A stretch of DNA of 6,013 nt from Alkalinema sp. CAN_BIN05 (GCA_026786325.1 JAJAYH010000334.1:1-6013), one strand, 5' to 3'; positions 1 to 5,701 are shown, numbered from the stretch's first letter. Numbers and translations are program-made. The notes: generated by a model not told the origin, from the letters alone.

Positions 1-467
1 AACTCGATAAACTTAAAGCACTCCATGACGAGGGCGCACTTTCCGATACAGAATATACTGCCGCTAAAGATCGTCTCCTTAATAAATCTAATGCCTTAGC
101 GTCATCCGATCACCCAAACACAAACGATCTCTTCGGAATGACACCAAGCACTTATGCAACAGTCATGCATTTGTCTCAATATGCAACCTATCTTATTCCC
201 TTGGCAGGAGTCGTAATTCCGATCGGAATGTGGCTATATGGGCGAGATCAGAATGAATTTGTGAATGAACATGGTCAGAATTTAATGAATTTCTTAGTGT
301 CCTATTTTATTTATGGAACTATTGCTGGAATACTATGTTTTGTAGTAGTTGGATTTGTTCTATTGCCAATTTTAGTTGTAGTAACGTTAATTTTGCCAAT
401 TTTCGGAGCGATCGCCGCCAGTAAAAGCCAAAACTATCGCTACCCGCTCACTATTAAATTCTTTTGA
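1..467 (+). CDS. SHOCT-DUF4870 small membrane protein, 5' end outside the window
   Basis: The frame is open from the left edge (first whole codon at position 3) to the TGA at 465-467, so the 5' end is missing. The first visible residues, LDKLKALHDEGALSDTEY followed by TAAKDRLL, match the short SHOCT domain (roughly codons 1-26), a C-terminal or linker oligomerisation motif. A linker follows, then a DUF4870 (Tic20-like) membrane domain with about three hydrophobic stretches and the family-typical polar segment FVNEHGQNLMNF between the first and second. An internal ATG at 138 would give a 109-residue protein holding only the membrane part. The upstream frame encodes a recognisable domain, so that ATG is probably not the start. 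The role of DUF4870 proteins is unknown, and this one is inferred to sit in the cytoplasmic or thylakoid membrane. The gene is convergent with glgA. Confidence 0.8.
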   Translation, partial: LDKLKALHDEGALSDTEYTAAKDRLLNKSNALASSDHPNTNDLFGMTPSTYATVMHLSQYATYLIPLAGVVIPIGMWLYGRDQNEFVNEHGQNLMNFLVSYFIYGTIAGILCFVVVGFVLLPILVVVTLILPIFGAIAASKSQNYRYPLTIKFF

Positions 468-471
468 TCAG

Positions 472-501
472 ATTAGGCTTGCCGTATCCCACAAGCCTAA
501 T
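472..501. terminator. Hairpin between convergent genes, probable bidirectional terminator
   Basis: ATTAGGCTTG (472-481) and CAAGCCTAAT (492-501) form a perfect 10-bp stem with a 10-nt loop. A G-T and an A-T pair can extend it. It lies five bases after the DUF4870 stop and about 30 bases past the glgA stop on the other strand. The T tracts on both sides are short (TTT on +, AAAAG/CTTTT on -), so termination may be incomplete. Confidence 0.6.
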
Positions 502-530
502 TTGAACTATTGATTACAGGCACCCACAAA

Positions 531-1910
531 TCATTCTGGCTTACCCACCAATTTCTTATAAATCTCCTCATAAGCAATAGCACTCGCTTCCCAACTAAAG
601 TCCGACTCCATGCCGCGTTGTTGCAACCCCGACCACAAGGCTTTGAATCTAAAGGCTTCTGAAGCTCGGACTAGCGATGTAAACAAATCCAATGGCTCAT
701 AACGATCGAAACAATATCCCGTCCCCGTCTCCGCCACCGGATCATGATGACTGACTGTATCCACCAAACCACCTGTACGACGAACGATCGGCACACAACC
801 ATACCGCATCGCCATCATTTGACTAATTCCACAAGGTTCAAATCGGGACGGCATCAAGAACGCATCACAGCCCGCATAAATCCGACGAGCCAAAGCATCG
901 TTATAGAGTAAATACGTGGCCATGCGTCCCGGATACTTCGCCGCCAATTCCCACAAGGCCGTTTCATAATACCGATCGCCCGTTCCCAACACTACAATTT
1001 GTGCATCGTTATAGGCCAAAAATCGATCGAGTACCTGCAAAATCAAATCAATCCCTTTCTGCTCCACCAGCCGAGATACCACACCAATTAAGAACGTTGG
1101 TTCACTGATCGTTAGGCCGACTTCTTGTTGTAATGCTGCTTTATTGAATACCCGATCGTCTAATGTTTTACTCGTGAATGTTCGGGCGATCGCGGGATCA
1201 TTTGCCGGATCAAATACTTCAGTATCAATTCCATTTACAATTCCAGATGTTTTATCGCTAATAAACGATAGCAATCCTTCTAATGTCTCACCATAGGTTT
1301 CAGTTTTGATTTGTTCTGCATAAGTTGGCGAAACCGTCGTCACCCAATCGGCGGACTGAACGGCAGCGGCCATTGTGTTGTGGCCTTGCATATACCACGG
1401 GCACCATGTCATTTGTTCAAGCTTCCAGCGCCACGGGCCTTGGTAAGCCAGATTATGAATTGTGAATACTGTGGAAATATCGGGAGTCTGATGCAACCAA
1501 ACCGGAAGCATTCCTGTATGCCAATCATGACAATGAACAACGTCTGGTTTCCAATAGTTCCAGGCAAACTCTGCGGCACCATTCGAGAAAAACGTAAATC
1601 GCCAATCTTCGTCTACACCAGAATAAATCCGCTTTGGATCAAAAGCCGGATGACCAAACAAATACAGTGGCACATCAGTTCCCGGCAACACCGTTTCGTA
1701 AACCGCAAACTTATTAAACATCGCACTACCCGACCAGACTGGTTCCGTCGGGATTTCCATCTTGGCCGCTAATGTTCCGTAGTACGGCATAAAAATCCGC
1801 ACATCATGGCCCATCGATCGCAACACCTTCGGCAGCGCACCCACGACATCACCCATGCCACCCACCTTAGCGACAGGCGCAACCTCTGCCGAGACAAACA
1901 AAATACGCAT
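531..1910 (-). CDS. glgA: Glycogen synthase GlgA (ADP-glucose type, GT5)
   Basis: This enzyme transfers glucose from ADP-glucose to the growing alpha-1,4-glucan in cytoplasmic glycogen synthesis. The 459-residue protein is full length for bacterial GlgA (about 460-490). The N-terminal starch-synthase domain opens MRILFVSAEVAP and carries the ADP-glucose loop KVGGMGDV (K15, G17, G18), then HCHDWH (126-131), FTIHNLAYQG and TVSPTYAEQ. The C-terminal GT-B domain has GVVSRLVEQKG, RFEPCG (356-361, with catalytic-type E358) and RRTGG (377-381). The sequence is close to the Synechocystis GlgA1 type as I remember it, with a slightly shorter C-terminus. I chose the ATG at 1908-1910 because it matches the family start and has AAGGA 10 nt upstream. 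An in-frame ATG at 1943 would add 11 unconserved residues and has no ribosome site. The gene follows the sigG anti-sigma gene by 117 bp on the same strand. Confidence 0.95.
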   Translation of the reverse strand: MRILFVSAEVAPVAKVGGMGDVVGALPKVLRSMGHDVRIFMPYYGTLAAKMEIPTEPVWSGSAMFNKFAVYETVLPGTDVPLYLFGHPAFDPKRIYSGVDEDWRFTFFSNGAAEFAWNYWKPDVVHCHDWHTGMLPVWLHQTPDISTVFTIHNLAYQGPWRWKLEQMTWCPWYMQGHNTMAAAVQSADWVTTVSPTYAEQIKTETYGETLEGLLSFISDKTSGIVNGIDTEVFDPANDPAIARTFTSKTLDDRVFNKAALQQEVGLTISEPTFLIGVVSRLVEQKGIDLILQVLDRFLAYNDAQIVVLGTGDRYYETALWELAAKYPGRMATYLLYNDALARRIYAGCDAFLMPSRFEPCGISQMMAMRYGCVPIVRRTGGLVDTVSHHDPVAETGTGYCFDRYEPLDLFTSLVRASEAFRFKALWSGLQQRGMESDFSWEASAIAYEEIYKKLVGKPE

Positions 1911-1945
1911 GGGTGAAATATCCTTACCGATCGATGGCCACATGA

Positions 1946-1951
1946 ATCATA
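1946..1951 (-). promoter_or_regulatory. Candidate -10 box for glgA
   Basis: On the minus strand TATGAT (5 of 6 to TATAAT) lies about 36 nt before the chosen glgA ATG, giving a leader of roughly 30 nt. No convincing -35 box is visible at 16-18 nt. This fits a weak or activator-dependent promoter, or the match may be chance. If real, it also makes the upstream ATG at 1943 too close to the transcript start to be used. Confidence 0.3.
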
Positions 1952-2027
1952 CGACTTTAAGGATCTCTCGTGCAGTGTCTCATTTTTCAGAAATACCTCA
2001 CCCATTATTACTAGGGCATTGCTCTAG

Positions 2028-2561
2028 CTATTGCGCTGGCTTCATATCGTCTGCCACTGCCCCTTTCGTCGGAACAAAAATCGGTTGATCTAGTGCGATC
2101 ATTAAGGTGCTGGGCGCTGGCATTTGCAATTGGTCAGCCGATTTCGTAGCCGTGTTGGTCGATTTCGTGGCCAGTTGGGGCGATGTATTTGGAAAAAGTG
2201 TAACTGCCGCGATCGCCGCCGCCGCCGCCACCGCCCCACCAATTCCCGTCAATACACGCCAGTCGGGCCAAGACCGATCGACTTTTTTGATTACTTTTGC
2301 GATCGTCAGATCCACATGTTCTGCCATAACGGGTGAGGGAAGCTGTTGAAACCCAAGCTGCAACTTGGTCATGCGACGATACATTTTTGCAAAAGCCGGA
2401 TCTTCATTAATCCAGGTTTCCACTTGACGACGTTCGTCCGCTGTCACTTCATGATCGATGTACGCGCTCAACAGTTCAAAGCGATCGCGATGAAGGTTGC
2501 CGCAAGAAATGTGAGAGTCAGAAATATGAGCGTCGTGGCTGCCGGAGTTGGAGGAGTTCAT
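2028..2561 (-). CDS. Membrane-anchored anti-sigma factor, partner of the SigG-like ECF sigma
   Basis: This 177-residue protein is encoded 64 bp downstream of the ECF sigma gene on the same strand, the usual place for its cognate anti-sigma factor. Residues 26-71 form the anti-sigma domain (ELLSAYIDHEVTADERRQVE, then WINEDPAFAKMYRRM), which would bind sigma in the cytoplasm. A single membrane helix covers about residues 103-123 and is Ala-rich. A Ser/Thr/Pro/Ala-rich tail of about 54 residues would lie outside the membrane. The usual zinc-finger CxxC after the helix is replaced by DPAF, so this is not a canonical ZAS protein. The only cysteine is C20, in a His-rich N-terminus (H9, H12, H17, H24). 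The start is not firm: the ATG is preceded by a pyrimidine-rich stretch with no Shine-Dalgarno sequence. In Nostoc the equivalent partner of SigG is called SapG, from memory. Release of SigG by stress-triggered proteolysis is inferred from the family. Confidence 0.8.
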   Translation of the reverse strand: MNSSNSGSHDAHISDSHISCGNLHRDRFELLSAYIDHEVTADERRQVETWINEDPAFAKMYRRMTKLQLGFQQLPSPVMAEHVDLTIAKVIKKVDRSWPDWRVLTGIGGAVAAAAAIAAVTLFPNTSPQLATKSTNTATKSADQLQMPAPSTLMIALDQPIFVPTKGAVADDMKPAQ

Positions 2562-2625
2562 GGTGGTAGGGGAGGGCGAGTAGGTGAAACCTTAATAACA
2601 AATTAAGCAAACAGTGAGATAGCCG

Positions 2626-3282
2626 CTAATCATCCAAATAGGGCTGAAGCTGTTCCTGCAATCGCAATCGAGCGCGGGCAATGCGGGACTTAACCGTGCC
2701 AAGGGAAACGCCTGTCATTTCAGCAATTTGCTCATAGGCTAACCCTTCAATTTCGCGCAGGACAATAGTGGTACGGAATACTTCAGGTAAATCGCTAATG
2801 GCCATTTGGAGCTTTTCATGAAACTCACGGGTTCCCAACTCTTCAACAGGTCCAGGTCCATCATCCGCGATGTCCCAATCCATCTCGCCATCACCGACCA
2901 TACGGGGCGCATCAAGGGAAAGTGGTGTAGAGTTCCGCTTCCGTTTTCGCAATTCGTCGTAGAACAGATTAGTCGCGATTCGGCTCAACCAACCACGAAA
3001 TTTCACGGGTTCCTGAAGCTTTTTGACGTTTCGGTAAACTCTTATCCACACTTCTTGCGCTAAGTCTGCACGGTCTTGCCAGTCAGGGGCGAGATGATAC
3101 AACACCTTATCCACGTGGGACTGGTAGCGACGCATTAACTCAGAAAATGCCGATTTGTCGGGACGAATTCCCGTTTGGCATTGAAGAACTAAATCGTAGT
3201 TTGAAATCTGTTGGACTGTTACAGGCATGGACGATAAAGATTTCTCAGCTCCAGACCAGGCAGTGGCAGACAATTGACTCAT
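2626..3282 (-). CDS. sigG: ECF RNA polymerase sigma factor, SigG-like
   Basis: This 218-residue protein has the two-domain ECF layout. Region sigma2 covers about residues 45-117, with DLAQEVWIRVYRNVKKL (73-89, core-binding) and FRGWLSRIATNLFYDELRKR (95-114, -10 recognition). After an acidic linker, sigma4 covers about 164-211, with the helix-turn-helix YEQIAEMTGVSLGTVKSR reading the -35 element. The order sigma then membrane anti-sigma matches cyanobacterial sigG loci, which govern envelope stress. The symbol rests on that resemblance. The ATG at 3280-3282 lacks a clear ribosome site. A second in-frame ATG at 3228 (MPVTVQQ) would trim 18 unconserved residues and cannot be excluded. A likely self-recognised ECF promoter lies about 45-70 bp upstream. 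The divergent neighbour is a TPR protein gene. Confidence 0.88.
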   Translation of the reverse strand: MSQLSATAWSGAEKSLSSMPVTVQQISNYDLVLQCQTGIRPDKSAFSELMRRYQSHVDKVLYHLAPDWQDRADLAQEVWIRVYRNVKKLQEPVKFRGWLSRIATNLFYDELRKRKRNSTPLSLDAPRMVGDGEMDWDIADDGPGPVEELGTREFHEKLQMAISDLPEVFRTTIVLREIEGLAYEQIAEMTGVSLGTVKSRIARARLRLQEQLQPYLDD

Positions 3283-3327
3283 AACGTGCAGACCAGGCGA
3301 TGATTGTGAATGCTATTACAGAGACTT

Positions 3328-3353
3328 GACGGTGCTGCTCTGGTAAAGGTTCC
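3328..3353 (-). promoter_or_regulatory. Candidate ECF-type (autoregulatory) promoter of sigG
   Basis: On the minus strand GGAAC (3353-3349) is followed after 17 nt by CGTC (3331-3328). This fits the general ECF pattern of a GGAAC-type -35 element and a short GTC-containing -10 element at about that distance. Transcription would start near 3321, giving a leader of about 40 nt before the sigG ATG. ECF factors commonly drive their own operon, so position and sequence agree. No start site has been measured here. Confidence 0.5.
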
Positions 3354-3394
3354 CAACAATTTTCTAGTCGGTCATGAAGTCAAGGGTGCGCACA

Positions 3395-3423
3395 TCGACT
3401 GGACTGAGTGGACTCCTTATAAT
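3395..3423 (+). promoter_or_regulatory. Sigma70-type promoter for the TPR gene
   Basis: TCGACT (3395-3400, 4 of 6 to TTGACA) is followed at an ideal 17 nt by a perfect TATAAT (3418-3423). Transcription from about 3430 would leave a leader of about 95 nt before the ATG at 3525. The spacer contains the small palindrome GAGT-GG-ACTC (3406-3415), a possible operator half-site pair. An alternative TATATT at 3501-3506 has no -35 partner. Confidence 0.5.
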
Positions 3424-3524
3424 AGCGCTCCGATCGCTATGACGATCCATCCATCACAAGCCACACTCCGAAGCCATCAACAATCCCGTAAGATCAATAC
3501 TATATTCTTTTACTATTTCCTTTT

Positions 3525-3980
3525 ATGACTGACTTGAGCGAAAACCTAACGATCGTCCTATTGGTGTTGGGGCTGGTCACATTGACGGGCGTGGGTTCAA
3601 TGATTTGGGCTTACCAAGGCGGCGGCAGTATTGCGGTGTTGTTTTTAGAAGTAATTCCGCCCCCCATAACGCTTGAAGAGTCTAGTCGCCGATCGTTTCA
3701 AAAGGGAATTCGCGACTATTGCAGCGGTCATTATAGACGTGCGATCGCAGCATTCACTCAGGTCATTCAGCGATCGCCGGATTGTCCTGAAGCACACCAC
3801 AACTACGCCCTAGCGATGGCCAATCAGCGCCAAGACGATAAAGCAACCGCCGCGTTTTTGAAGACGGCTGATTTGTATGCCAAACAGGACGATCGCGCTG
3901 GAGTCGATCTCGTCAAAAGTCATTTAATTGCACTGCGTCAACGAAAGCGCGATCGTGAGGCAAAAGCGAGTAAATCTTGA
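3525..3980 (+). CDS. Membrane-anchored TPR-repeat protein
   Basis: The 151-residue protein has an N-terminal hydrophobic helix at about residues 8-29 (LTIVLLVLGLVTL, then MIWAY). After a short Gly/Pro-containing linker come two tetratricopeptide repeats, about 54-87 (GHYRRAIAAFTQVIQRSPDC) and 88-121 (PEAHHNYALAMANQ onward). The tail is highly basic (RQRKRDREAKASK). The positive tail and short N-terminus suggest the TPR part is cytoplasmic, but topology is not certain. TPR pairs mediate protein-protein contacts, and no enzymatic motif is present. The gene diverges from sigG across 242 bp. The ATG has only TTTCCTTTT before it and no Shine-Dalgarno sequence. Two HIP1 octamers (3741-3748 and 3770-3777) lie in the coding part. 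I do not recognise a characterised orthologue. Confidence 0.75.
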   Translation: MTDLSENLTIVLLVLGLVTLTGVGSMIWAYQGGGSIAVLFLEVIPPPITLEESSRRSFQKGIRDYCSGHYRRAIAAFTQVIQRSPDCPEAHHNYALAMANQRQDDKATAAFLKTADLYAKQDDRAGVDLVKSHLIALRQRKRDREAKASKS

Positions 3981-3983
3981 ATC

Positions 3984-4019
3984 TGGGACAGGCTTGAAGA
4001 ATTGGACAGGCTAGAATGA
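3984..4019 (+). repeat. Imperfect 18-bp tandem repeat upstream of the Uma2 gene
   Basis: Two adjacent 18-bp units (3984-4001 and 4002-4019) agree at 14 of 18 positions and share the core GGACAGGCT. The second unit contains TAGAAT (4012-4017), a possible -10 box for the following gene, but no proper -35 box accompanies it. A repeated regulator site is conceivable but unproven. Confidence 0.35.
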
Positions 4020-4043
4020 AATCACCGAGTTTGGTAATGGCCC

Positions 4044-4859
4044 ATGGCTTCTCAGCTTTTAACGGATCAGCAGCTTTTAACCGATCAGCAGCAACCCATC
4101 ACCTCAGTAGACATCAGCCATTTGGTCCTTGAGGACGACAAGCCTGTGGATAATTTTCAATCGGCTCAACAACAGCGCTTTCTGATCCAAATACTCTACG
4201 ATTCCCAAGCATTGCCTGTACCTTTTCTGGCCGAAGCCAATGTCGGTTTGTTCTATCAACTTAAAGAAGATCCAATAGTCCCGGATGTCTTACTCAGCTT
4301 AGGAGTGCAGCGAGGAGACGACTATTCTCAACGGGAAAACCGATCGTACTTTGTGTGGGAATTGGGCAAACTGCCAGAACTCTGTATCGAAATCGTCTCT
4401 AACCAAGAAGGGGACGAAGTAAATCTCAGTCGTAAATCCAAGCGCAAGGGTAAGACGTTTACTAAAAAAGATCGCTACGGCGAAATTGGGGTGCGCTACT
4501 ACGTTGTCTTTGATCCGCTAGAACAAATTCAAGCTGACATCGGTTATGCCAAAGCCAAAGTCTGGACCTATTCACCCGACAGTAGTGGCTATAGCGAAAC
4601 CTTGGCCCAAAGCATTAATGAACTTGGCCAATATATTTGGCTCGATACGATCGGTGTGGGTTTAACCCTGTGGCGTGGAGAATTTGAAGAAAATATCACG
4701 CGGGTTTGGTTACGCTGGTGCGATGTCGATGGCAATGTAATCCTCACCGGAGCCGAACGCGCAAAGCTTTCCGATCGTCGGGCTGATAGTGCCGAAGCAA
4801 AAGCACAACGTCTCGCCGATCGCCTTCGAGAACTCGGCCTAAACCCTGATGACTTATAA
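4044..4859 (+). CDS. Uma2-family (DUF820) PD-(D/E)XK nuclease-like protein
   Basis: The 271-residue protein has the restriction-endonuclease-like fold of the Uma2 family, which is greatly expanded in cyanobacteria. Visible active-site features are PDVLLSLG (residues 80-87, D81), ELCIEIVSN (112-120, E116) and a lysine-rich segment ending KKDRYGEIGVRYYVVFDP (141-158), where K141 or K142 probably supplies the catalytic lysine. A basic insert (KSKRKGKTFTKK) separates E116 from that block. The C-terminus is a charged helix (AERAKLSDRRADSAEAKAQR) ending LRELGLNPDDL, a tail typical of cyanobacterial members. An 18-bp duplication doubles QLLTDQ near the N-terminus, so the first 20 residues may not be structural. 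The start has only a weak ribosome site. Its function in the cell is not established. Many family members are annotated as endonucleases by fold alone, and mobility of the group is an inference. Confidence 0.85.
   Translation: MASQLLTDQQLLTDQQQPITSVDISHLVLEDDKPVDNFQSAQQQRFLIQILYDSQALPVPFLAEANVGLFYQLKEDPIVPDVLLSLGVQRGDDYSQRENRSYFVWELGKLPELCIEIVSNQEGDEVNLSRKSKRKGKTFTKKDRYGEIGVRYYVVFDPLEQIQADIGYAKAKVWTYSPDSSGYSETLAQSINELGQYIWLDTIGVGLTLWRGEFEENITRVWLRWCDVDGNVILTGAERAKLSDRRADSAEAKAQRLADRLRELGLNPDDL
4053..4088 (+). repeat. 18-bp tandem duplication at the 5' end of the Uma2 gene
   Basis: The units CAGCTTTTAACGGATCAG (4053-4070) and CAGCTTTTAACCGATCAG (4071-4088) differ at one base and encode QLLTDQ twice. 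The length is a multiple of three, so the frame is kept. This looks like a recent slippage duplication. Confidence 0.85.
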
Positions 4860-4962
4860 TCACGGTCCATACAGCACATGTAATGCAACGTTTCAAAAAC
4901 AAATTACCCAACACCGATCGTCTCAGCCACCAATCACTCGCTAACAAAAGTCAAAGAACTAA

Positions 4963-5073
4963 CGAAATACTGCAAGGACGATCGAGAAGTGGCAGCAGAT
5001 TGAACGGACAAAGGCAAGACGGCCTGACCTCTACGATCGTTTGTTAGCAGATCCTGGGACCGATCATAATTAA
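4963..5073 (+). pseudogene. Short frame resembling the C-terminal end of TrmD (remnant)
   Basis: Thirty-six codons run from just after a TAA (4960-4962) to the TAA at 5071-5073 and have no plausible start codon with a ribosome site. They read IEKWQQIERTKARRPDLYDR near the middle. This resembles the conserved end of tRNA (guanine37-N1)-methyltransferase TrmD, whose C-terminal helix has the pattern IxxWRxxxxxxRTxxRRPDL. The arginine after W and about two residues appear to be missing. In the neighbouring frame just upstream, EILQG (4964-4978) could be a shifted remnant of the preceding EVLLSG-like block, but I see no further homology before that. If correct, this is a decayed or transferred gene end. 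It may instead be chance similarity. Confidence 0.35.
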
Positions 5074-5115
5074 AGTGTATTTGTTCTAGAGGATTACCTT
5101 TTTAATTAAACTTCC

Positions 5116-5130
5116 ATGCCAGATTGGCAT
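5116..5130. promoter_or_regulatory. Palindrome over the antitoxin -35 box, candidate operator
   Basis: ATGCCA (5116-5121) and TGGCAT (5125-5130) form a perfect inverted repeat around GAT. The right arm overlaps the proposed -35 box TTGGCA. Type II antitoxins often repress their own promoter through such sites. A second short inverted repeat, CTGAA-ACAG-TTCAG (5152-5165), lies at the expected transcript start. Confidence 0.4.
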
Positions 5131-5153
5131 AGCACCGGATGGATGGATATACT
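5124..5153 (+). promoter_or_regulatory. Sigma70-type promoter of the toxin-antitoxin operon
   Basis: TTGGCA (5124-5129, 5 of 6) and TATACT (5148-5153, 5 of 6) are separated by 18 nt. Transcription would begin near 5160, leaving a leader of about 90 nt before the antitoxin ATG. Confidence 0.5.
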
Positions 5154-5249
5154 GAAACAGTTCAGCCAAACATCTCTACAGGGGTGTTAGGGAGAACTGA
5201 ACGATGAGTTTTTCTACTTAGTCATCCACCCAAGGAGTATTATTTTGCT

Positions 5250-5447
5250 ATGAGCGTTGAAGAACTTGAATCTGTGGTTTCCAGTCTTCCATCTGCTGAG
5301 CTTGCCCGCTTTTCTGAATGGTTCGAGGCGTTTATTGCCGACGAATGGGATCGACAGATCGAGCAGGATATGCAAGCGGGTCGCCTTGATAAGGTGCTGA
5401 AACGTGCGGACGATCACTATCAGGCAGGACGCTGCACACCACTGTGA
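5250..5447 (+). CDS. Antitoxin of a RelE/ParE-like type II toxin-antitoxin pair
   Basis: This 65-residue acidic protein reads SVEELESVVSSLPSAELARF, then SEWFEAFIADEWDRQIEQD, and ends HYQAGRCTPL. The pattern of an N-terminal ELE..LP..ELARF..WF helix pair and a C-terminal AGR..(A)..D.xAGRCTPL tail is familiar from small antitoxins paired with RelE/ParE-like toxins in cyanobacteria. By analogy the C-terminal part wraps and neutralises the toxin. I see no classical ribbon-helix-helix DNA-binding motif. AAGGAG (5232-5237) lies 12 nt before the ATG, slightly far but usable. Its stop overlaps the toxin start in GTGA (5444-5447), which implies translational coupling. The frame is intact, unlike that of the toxin. 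Confidence 0.78.
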   Translation: MSVEELESVVSSLPSAELARFSEWFEAFIADEWDRQIEQDMQAGRLDKVLKRADDHYQAGRCTPL

Positions 5448-5632
5448 ATCACTTTGCTGACCCGGACTTTTGGTTTCACTATCGGCAGCTTCCTGAGGAT
5501 GTTCGAGATCTCGCTGACAAAAATTTTGAACTTCTTAAGCGTGATCCTCGCCATCCATCGATTCGCCTCAAAAAGATTGGCTCCCTCTACACCGCGCGCA
5601 TTGGTCTTCGCTATCGTGCGCTTGCCCGATAG
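5444..5632 (+). CDS. RelE/ParE-superfamily toxin, truncated by an in-frame TAG
   Basis: The GTG at 5444 overlaps the antitoxin TGA. The 62-residue product reads NHFADPDFWFHYRQLPEDVR, then DLADKNFELLKRDPRHPSIR and LKKIGSLYTARIGLRYRALA. This is the beginning and middle of a small RelE/ParE-fold toxin of the cyanobacterial FW..Y..LP..V..LA type. Family members continue for about 22 more residues through a final strand of the form WFWIGxHxxYDxLL. Here a TAG (5630-5632) stops translation first, and the missing strand is encoded immediately downstream in the same frame. The protein as written is probably unstable or inactive. Whether members of this group cut mRNA on ribosomes or act on gyrase is not known to me. 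Confidence 0.75.
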   Translation: MNHFADPDFWFHYRQLPEDVRDLADKNFELLKRDPRHPSIRLKKIGSLYTARIGLRYRALAR

Positions 5633-5701
5633 TGTCCTGGTGGGCTTCAATGGTTTTGGATCGGCCATCACGCAACATACGACGAGTTGCTCAAGTCTTA
5701 A
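5633..5701 (+). pseudogene. Detached in-frame C-terminal end of the toxin
   Basis: Directly after the TAG the toxin frame continues for 22 codons to the TAA at 5699-5701 and includes WFWIGHHATYDELLKS (5651-5698). This is the conserved final strand and helix of the toxin family. With one sense codon in place of the TAG the protein would be 85 residues, a normal length. No start codon or ribosome site precedes this part, so it is not a separate gene. A sequencing error at one codon would give the same picture. Confidence 0.72.

Larger units (their letters stand above)
408..3777. repeat. Six dispersed HIP1 octamers (GCGATCGC)
   Basis: Perfect copies lie at 408-415, 1186-1193, 2209-2216, 2481-2488, 3741-3748 and 3770-3777, all inside genes. 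About 0.1 would be expected by chance in a window this size. None lies in the right third (after 3777), although CGATCG cores persist there. HIP1 abundance is a hallmark of many cyanobacterial genomes. Confidence 0.9.
4860..5249. other. Gene-poor spacer between the Uma2 gene and the toxin-antitoxin unit
   Basis: This stretch of about 390 bp has no intact gene on either strand. It contains the TrmD-like fragment (4963-5073), an A/T-rich segment (5064-5110), and then the promoter, palindromes and leader of the antitoxin. No terminator is evident directly after the Uma2 stop. The mixture suggests an accessory insertion region with decayed material. Confidence 0.5.

Noticed and set aside
1311..1772. 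153-codon open frame on the plus strand
   Set aside because: It is antisense to glgA, whose frame carries all GT5 motifs. The product is compositionally odd, rich in R, H, C and W, and matches nothing I know.
2216..2234. GCC trinucleotide run
   Set aside because: It simply encodes the alanine-rich membrane helix of the anti-sigma factor on the opposite strand. It is too short to treat as a functional repeat.
3310..3528. 72-codon plus-strand frame in the sigG-TPR spacer
   Set aside because: It covers both promoter candidates and overlaps the TPR start. It has no ribosome site and no recognisable motif.
4589..4947. Overlapping minus-strand frames across the Uma2 3' end
   Set aside because: They are antisense to a well-supported gene and rich in R and S, a typical shadow of the charged Uma2 tail.
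5420..5671. 83-codon minus-strand frame opposite the toxin
   Set aside because: It is the antisense shadow of the toxin, with no motif and no ribosome site.
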